Notes under the pieces: generated by a model | What the model was told of the DNA's origin: nothing | Database searches by the model: none | What the model saw: the letters and a program-made list of their open reading frames with translations, nothing else | Position numbers and translations under genes: made by a program | Shown here: positions 58,994 to 64,000 of the stretch, piece by piece | Layout: every line of letters starts with the position of its first letter | Numbering within the stretch: the first letter of the stretch is position 1 | From: Nitrospiraceae bacterium | Lineage (GTDB): Bacteria > Nitrospirota > Nitrospiria > Nitrospirales > Nitrospiraceae | NCBI GenBank assembly: GCA_019637075.1 | Contig: JAHBWI010000003.1 | Coordinates: forward strand, 558,001-622,000 | Reading direction: 5' to 3' | DNA length: 64,000 nt

Positions 58994-60280
58994 ATGCCCA
59001 AAAAGGGAAATGCGGTCTATCCAAAAGGGAAGCTCGGAGAGGTTCAGGCCGACGAAGGCAGTGAAGCGGCTAGGCCGAATCCGGTCCTGATCGGGATTCC
59101 TGTCGTCGTGCGGGTTCAAGGTGGCGCGCCTGAGTTTGAGGGTGTGACCATCTCGGTCAGCCCGGAGCGGATCCGGTTTGCCACGAACTGTCTCATGCGA
59201 TCGGGCGCGCCCCTGTCGCTTCAGTTTCGTGTCGGGACCGGCGTGTGTTACCTCAACGTGTCGGGGCAGGTGATTTCCTGCATCCCGGCCGGACCGGATC
59301 ATTCACACAAGTTCGTTGTCGAGATTCAGCTGGCGGCGGTGCGCGAGTTCGAGCGGCGGATGTTGCAGTCAGCCCTGGAGGAAGTGCTTCAAGATGCGCT
59401 GATGAAGAAGGACGCCTTGCTGACGATCCACGGGACGCACGACAGTCTGGCGGAGGAGGCCACTCGACTACTGGAACAGACGACCGTGACGCATGCCCCC
59501 GCGCGGCGCGAACCATCGCCGAAGATGCGGGCCACGGAAGGCGGGGCCGACCCAGTGTGGGTGATGGAGATGAAGCGGGAGCTCAAGCCTTACTGGGAGG
59601 CCGTCCTCGAGACCCGCTTGGTCCAAGAAGCCTCCACGGCGACGCTCTCGCTGCCGCAAATGAAGGGTTGGCTGCTTCAGCTTTATCCTTTCATCGAGAC
59701 TTTCCCCAAATGGATTGCGCTGACGATTGCCCGGGCGTCGGATCACAAGACGCGCACGTTCATGATCGACAACATCCGTATTGAAAAGCGGCATGCCGCG
59801 CAGTGGGTCCATATGGCGCAGGGGTTCGGGATTCCTGAAGCGGAGATTTTTGCGGTCGAGCCGCTGTTGGAAGTCGAAGCCTTGACGCATTGGCTCTGGT
59901 CGATCAATACGCAAGGATCATTGGCGGAAGCGGTGGCGGCAACCAATTATGCGATCGAGGGAGTGACACAAGGAATTGCGAAATTGACCGTGAAGGGATT
60001 TCCTCGGTATGGAGAGATGCCGGGCATCAGCCTGGACAAACGGGCCTACGCATGGATGGAGAATCATGCGCGTTACGACGAGGTGCATCCGCTCCAAGCG
60101 CTGGAAGTGATGAAGTTGTACACCACCCGGGACTTGGAAGAGCGCGTGATCTTTGCGGCGCGCAGGAGCCTCGAGTATCTCTGCCTGGCGTTGGACGTCT
60201 GTTACGACCATTTTGCCCAGGGAGAGCCGCTGCCGGGAAGAAGGGCCGGCCGCTCGCAGGCTCGCGCAAGGGTGGGGTGA
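58994..60280 (+). CDS. Fusion of a PilZ-like domain with a haem-oxygenase-fold diiron-type domain
   Basis: The 428-residue product has an N-terminal beta-rich domain (about 30-115; IGIPVVVRVQG... FEGVTISVSPERIRFAT... VSGQVISCIP) that resembles PilZ-like barrels but lacks the RxxxR...DxSxxG c-di-GMP motif. A linker helix follows. The C-terminal domain (about 187-400) is helical like the TenA/PqqC/CADD group. Its E235, E264 and H267 (EKRH), E322, H358, D362 and H365 (HARYDEVH) are set out like the metal ligands of haem-oxygenase-like diiron enzymes. AAGGAGG precedes the ATG. The reaction is unknown; a regulatory barrel attached to such an enzyme is unusual. Confidence 0.78.
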   Translation: MPKKGNAVYPKGKLGEVQADEGSEAARPNPVLIGIPVVVRVQGGAPEFEGVTISVSPERIRFATNCLMRSGAPLSLQFRVGTGVCYLNVSGQVISCIPAGPDHSHKFVVEIQLAAVREFERRMLQSALEEVLQDALMKKDALLTIHGTHDSLAEEATRLLEQTTVTHAPARREPSPKMRATEGGADPVWVMEMKRELKPYWEAVLETRLVQEASTATLSLPQMKGWLLQLYPFIETFPKWIALTIARASDHKTRTFMIDNIRIEKRHAAQWVHMAQGFGIPEAEIFAVEPLLEVEALTHWLWSINTQGSLAEAVAATNYAIEGVTQGIAKLTVKGFPRYGEMPGISLDKRAYAWMENHARYDEVHPLQALEVMKLYTTRDLEERVIFAARRSLEYLCLALDVCYDHFAQGEPLPGRRAGRSQARARVG

Positions 60281-60326
60281 GGCTGCGCCGGCCTTGCCTT
60301 CGGGGCGGCGCGATCTGTGGCTCCCT

Positions 60327-60355
60327 TTGAGTTCCTCGCGCGAAAGCCGTACAAT
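60327..60355 (+). promoter_or_regulatory. Promoter of the histidine kinase gene
   Basis: TTGAGT (60327-60332), 17 bases, TACAAT (60350-60355). The predicted start near 60362 leaves a leader of almost 200 bases. A GC-rich inverted repeat (GCGCCG 60285, CGGCGC 60306) just before it may end the upstream transcript. Confidence 0.5.
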
Positions 60356-60558
60356 CATCTCAGTATGCTCATGGCTTGTTCCCTAGTGGGAACTGAGAGG
60401 ATACGTCCGAGCTCACTGTTTCGCTCGTCCTCGAGTGCAACAGGCCCTGTTGTCCGTTCCCGGCGGACCTGGAGCCGAGTCCAACGGTTCCAGCGTCTGC
60501 GTGCTCCTGCCGCTGTTGAGTTCTCGCCTACCCCCTCCCGTGATGTGAGGCTCAATTC

Positions 60559-63500
60559 ATGAACGCTTTCGCTCTGTCAGGATTGTTGACGGGCCTGACA
60601 TCCCTTGCCTTCGGATACTTCGTGTATTTGAAGGGGCGGGAGCGTGCGGTCAACCGTCTCTGGTTTTACTTCACGCTGTCGGTGGCGGTGTGGGGATGGG
60701 GCAGCATGTGGATCGGCCTTGCCCGCACGCCGTCTGATGCGTTGCTGGCCTGGAGGTTGGCGTTTGCCTGCGGCGTGGTGTGGATTCCCGTCCTCTTCGC
60801 GCATTTCGTCCATGCGTTTTGTGAATTGCCGCGGACGAGGTTTTTCACGGCTACTTACATTCATGGGGTGCTGTTCGTCCCCCTGGCGTTCACCGATTTC
60901 TTTTTTAACGACGTCCGACCGGTGTTCTCCTTTTACTACGCCACGCCGGGCTTCGTATTTCCGTATTTCGTGTTGTGGTGGCTTGCCACGGTCGCCTACA
61001 GCCATCTCTTGTTGATTGCGACCGGAAGCCACCGGACCGGACAGAAGCGGACCCAGGTCTCGTATTTCCTGCTCGCTACCTCCATCGGGTATATCTTCGG
61101 CGCGCTCGACTACCTTCCAATCTTTTCGATCGACCTCTATCCCTATGGAAACTTCGCGATCGTCCTGTATCCGGTCATCATGACCTACGCGATCGTGCGT
61201 TACCGGTTGATGGACATCAGCGTCGTCCTCAACAAGGGGCTGGCCTATGCGATCGTGCTGGGCATCATCGTGGTGGCGACCTCGATCGGAGCCGTATTGA
61301 GTAACCGCGCGACGGGGCATTCGACGCCGCCCCTGCTGGCCGGCACCCTGTTCTTGATCTGCGGTCTCTGGGTCTTCAGCAACAACCCCCGCGCGTTACC
61401 CAACGTGACCTTCAGCGCGCTGTGCGGGGCGTCCTGTCTATGGCTATTCGGCTGTTTCATGCTCTTCTCGGCTTCGCACGAGGATGAGGCTCAGTTCTGG
61501 ACAAGGGTGATCTATACGGGTGTCGTGTTCGTACCCGCTTTGGCCTATCACTTTGCCCAAAGTCTCGTGGGGATGGCCAGGCAGGACCGTCTGGTGCGTT
61601 GGCACTATGCAATCGGATTACTGTTTTTCATGTTGACGATGACCGATCTGCTGCTGGACGGCCACTATGTGTACTATTGGGGTCGTTACCCCAAGGCCGG
61701 GATGTTGCACCCGGTGTTTGCGGCCTATCTCCTGGGTACCGGCGCGTTGACGCTGTACCGGCTCTACGAAGGCTATCGGCTGTACGCGGGGACGACGCCG
61801 CTTCTGGCCTCGCAACTGAAATATACCTTGGCCGCCCTATCGCTTGGGTTCACCGCCTCCATCGATCTGCTGCAAAATTACGGGCTGGGCATCTATCCCC
61901 TCGGCTATCTCATGGCAGGCCTATCCGTCACGGTCGTGGCCTACACGATCGCCAGGTACGAACTTATGGACGTCTCTTTCGTCCCTAACCGGCCGAAGGT
62001 GATGTTGTCGATCAAGCTGCTCGGGCTCATTCCCGCGTATCTGGTGATCTTGCTGACGATCAAGATGTTTACGGGGACGTTGTACTATCTCTTGGCGGGC
62101 GTGCTGTTCGCCCTATTTGTGATCGTCGCCGGCGGGTTGGCGAATTTGCAGAAGGGGGTCGAACGTGCCATTGGGCAGACCCTGTTTCGGGAACGCTATG
62201 ACGCCTACGATACGCTGGTGCAGTTCTCCAAATCACTGGTCTCGATCCTCGAACTCAAATCGCTGACGAAAGAAATCGTGCAGACGCTGGCTCGCGTCAT
62301 GAACATCAGGACTGCTTCGGTCTATGTGCTCGATAAGGAACAGGGGATCTATGCCTTGGCGGCTTCCTACGGATTCAATTCGAGGGATCGGTTGGTGTCC
62401 TCCATCAAGATGGACGGCGAACTTCCCAAGGCGCTGATCCGGACTGATACGGCTCTCGTACGGGAGGAGATTGAATACGAAAAGGTCGACGAGGAGTATC
62501 TTCGCCTATTGGATCGGTTGCAGAGTCTGGAATCGGAAGTCTGCATTCCGCTCGTCAGCAAGGAGCGGCTGGTCGGATTTTGCAACCTGGGCCGCCGAAC
62601 AAATCAAGGTATGTATTCCTCCGAAGAGTTGAGTTTGCTGAAGACGTTGGCTCAGCATGCGGCAATTGCGATCGACAATGCCTTGCTGTACGAAGACCTC
62701 AGGCGGTCGCAGCTTCTGATGCGCCGCACAGACCGGCTCCGGTCCTTGGAAACCATGGCCGGCGGGTTTGCGCATGAGATCAGGAATCCGCTGACGTCCA
62801 TCAAGACGTTCGTGCAGCTGGCGCCTGATCGCCGGGACGATGTCGAATTCATGGAGCAGTTCAGTCAGGTGGTGTGCGAAGACGTAGAACGCATCGAGCG
62901 CTTGGTGCATGAAATCCTCGACTATGCCCGGTACATGACGCCCAAACTCACCCAGGAGAATCTCAACGATGTCGTGGCCTCCTGCCTGTACTTCATCGAG
63001 GTCAAGGCCAGTAGCAAGGCGATCACGATTCAGAAGGATCTCGCGCCGGATCTGTCGTATGTTCGGTTGGACCGCCAGCAGATCAAGCAGGTGCTGCTCA
63101 ACCTCTTTATCAATGCGATGGAAGCCATGGGGGACCAGGGCGGGAGGCTGACGGTCAAGACCAGGAAATTGATGAAACAGGTGAACGAGCCGTGGGTCCA
63201 AATTGAGGTGGAGGACAGTGGGCCGGGTATCTCACCTCGTGACCTCGAACATATTTTCGATCCCTTTTATACGACCAAGCATGAAAGCGGCGAGCGGGAG
63301 GGGACCGGCCTTGGTTTGACCATCGCGCACCAAATCATCCAAGAACATGGCGGGTACATCGAGGTGTCGAGCGAAATCGGTCATGGCACTACGTTCATGG
63401 TCAACTTGCCGGCCAACCCACCTGTGAACGACTGGCAAGCTCGTCAGCCTGGGTTCGAGGCAGAACAAAAAATGCCGGTGTCCGGGATTTTGGCGGGGCC

Positions 63501-63564
63501 GTCCCTGGCGCCGGATCTAGATTTCGGAAAAGCAGACCCCATCAGCAAGCCGGTCACGCCCTAA
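60559..63564 (+). CDS. Histidine kinase with duplicated multi-span sensor and GAF domain
   Basis: The 1001-residue kinase has two related membrane regions in a row (about 1-225 and 230-475), each of about seven to eight helices and each closing alike: YAIVRYRLMDISVVLNKG and YTIARYELMDVSFVPN. A GAF domain follows (about 555-710; SVYVLDKEQGIYALAASYGF). The kinase core has the H-box FAHEIRNPLTSIKTF with H739, the N-box NLFINAMEAM, and G-boxes DSGPGIS and GTGLGLTIAHQI. It has no receiver domain and no response regulator beside it. The N-terminal type is like 7TM sensor kinases. The signal is unknown. Confidence 0.93.
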   Translation: MNAFALSGLLTGLTSLAFGYFVYLKGRERAVNRLWFYFTLSVAVWGWGSMWIGLARTPSDALLAWRLAFACGVVWIPVLFAHFVHAFCELPRTRFFTATYIHGVLFVPLAFTDFFFNDVRPVFSFYYATPGFVFPYFVLWWLATVAYSHLLLIATGSHRTGQKRTQVSYFLLATSIGYIFGALDYLPIFSIDLYPYGNFAIVLYPVIMTYAIVRYRLMDISVVLNKGLAYAIVLGIIVVATSIGAVLSNRATGHSTPPLLAGTLFLICGLWVFSNNPRALPNVTFSALCGASCLWLFGCFMLFSASHEDEAQFWTRVIYTGVVFVPALAYHFAQSLVGMARQDRLVRWHYAIGLLFFMLTMTDLLLDGHYVYYWGRYPKAGMLHPVFAAYLLGTGALTLYRLYEGYRLYAGTTPLLASQLKYTLAALSLGFTASIDLLQNYGLGIYPLGYLMAGLSVTVVAYTIARYELMDVSFVPNRPKVMLSIKLLGLIPAYLVILLTIKMFTGTLYYLLAGVLFALFVIVAGGLANLQKGVERAIGQTLFRERYDAYDTLVQFSKSLVSILELKSLTKEIVQTLARVMNIRTASVYVLDKEQGIYALAASYGFNSRDRLVSSIKMDGELPKALIRTDTALVREEIEYEKVDEEYLRLLDRLQSLESEVCIPLVSKERLVGFCNLGRRTNQGMYSSEELSLLKTLAQHAAIAIDNALLYEDLRRSQLLMRRTDRLRSLETMAGGFAHEIRNPLTSIKTFVQLAPDRRDDVEFMEQFSQVVCEDVERIERLVHEILDYARYMTPKLTQENLNDVVASCLYFIEVKASSKAITIQKDLAPDLSYVRLDRQQIKQVLLNLFINAMEAMGDQGGRLTVKTRKLMKQVNEPWVQIEVEDSGPGISPRDLEHIFDPFYTTKHESGEREGTGLGLTIAHQIIQEHGGYIEVSSEIGHGTTFMVNLPANPPVNDWQARQPGFEAEQKMPVSGILAGPSLAPDLDFGKADPISKPVTP

Positions 63565-63618
63565 CCCTCCTCAGTCCGACCGGATCGAAATTTTCCAAGA
63601 CCGCCCTCTCGACTTCGG

Positions 63619-64000
63619 CTACAACCGACGCGTGTCGGCGGAGATAAGTTCAATGATCCGGTTCTCTGCCCAGAAGCGATCTTCTCCAGGCCGGCTCCGT
63701 TGAAAAAACCCACAGTGTCCGCCAAACCTTGTCGCGCTCACGGTGATCAACGGATTGCCCGTGATCGCAGGAACCGAGAACATCGAAAAGGGGATGAAGG
63801 GGTCATCTTGAGCCGTCAGGATCACGGTCGGTACTAGGACGTCTGACAGGACATGCCTGGCCCCCGATCGATCGTAGTAGTCCGTGACGTCACGATAGCC
63901 GCCGTCCGGCGCGGTGTAGACATCATCAAACGTCCGGATCGTGTCGATCTCCTCCATCGAGTCAAGATTCCATTTTCCCGAATCCATGGCGGCTTTCCGA
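63619..64000 (-). CDS. YheT-like alpha/beta hydrolase, C-terminal part
   Basis: The gene runs off the right edge; the frame is open to base 64000, and 126 codons are seen. The segment matches the C-terminal part of YheT-type hydrolases: IDTIRTFDDVYTAPDGGY, DVTDYYDRSGA, the catalytic Asp in TAQDDPFIP and the catalytic His in GGHCGFF. The nucleophile Ser lies outside the window. It is convergent with the kinase gene. Confidence 0.85.
   Translation of the reverse strand, partial: RKAAMDSGKWNLDSMEEIDTIRTFDDVYTAPDGGYRDVTDYYDRSGARHVLSDVLVPTVILTAQDDPFIPFSMFSVPAITGNPLITVSATRFGGHCGFFQRSRPGEDRFWAENRIIELISADTRRL

Noticed and set aside
1-64000. CRISPR arrays, insertion sequences or prophage genes
   Set aside because: No regularly spaced direct repeats, transposase motifs or phage genes were found by reading the window.

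Overview
The window is a GC-rich bacterial chromosome segment that most resembles a Nitrospira-type nitrite oxidiser (phylum Nitrospirota). This is inferred from gene content, not from a marker gene: two cytochrome bd-like proteins in one operon with a Rieske/cytochrome b complex and many c-type cytochromes, an NxrC-like haem-binding gamma-type subunit, a hopanoid gene (hpnH), and a complete proteasome locus whose protein tag ends in R-T-G-Q as in the UBact family.

Layout. (1) 1-9880: the end of an exopolysaccharide cluster: Wzy-like polymerase (cut by the window edge), glycosyltransferase, methyltransferase, sugar aminotransferase, priming sugar transferase, Wzi-like barrel, SLBB export protein and Wzz-like chain-length protein. 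(2) 9882-12612: hpnH with its own promoter, two small unknown genes and a strong terminator. (3) 12681-24114: an 11-gene respiratory operon with five c-type cytochromes (six CxxCH), two bd-like subunits, a Rieske protein with an added PRC-barrel-like domain, a b6-type cytochrome b with a subunit-IV-like part, an NxrC-like protein and an unknown membrane protein. (4) 24111-34658: UbiA-family prenyltransferase, a lipoprotein with a degenerate caspase-like domain, tRNA-Thr(CGT), small unknown proteins, a DUF3015 protein, an SGNH-like membrane protein and a lone heavy-metal RND pump. (5) 34662-43856: a Gram-negative dedicated sortase system (class GN sortase, VIT/VWA target ending in an LPATA sorting signal, OmpA-like protein), a hairpin-rich leader before an unknown secreted protein, and a membrane-bound CHASE2/sigma-54 activator with a TPR protein. 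(6) 44277-50250: GMC oxidoreductase, HIT protein, HD-domain protein, YjbQ and an HtrA protease. (7) 50329-57030: the proteasome locus, in order ARC ATPase, Dop, UBact, PrcB, PrcA, PafA. (8) 57020-64000: a duplicated barrel-like protein, a lipoprotein, a PilZ-like/haem-oxygenase-fold fusion, a histidine kinase with a duplicated membrane sensor, and a YheT-like hydrolase cut by the window edge.

How the genes work together. Region 3 reads as one electron-transfer module between quinol and c-type cytochromes, with bd-like proteins of unsettled function. Region 7 is a full tag-and-destroy pathway: Dop converts the terminal Gln of UBact to Glu, PafA ligates it to lysines, ARC unfolds and PrcBA degrades. 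Region 5 is a surface-display pathway that may be under sigma-54 control. No CRISPR array, insertion sequence or rRNA gene was seen.
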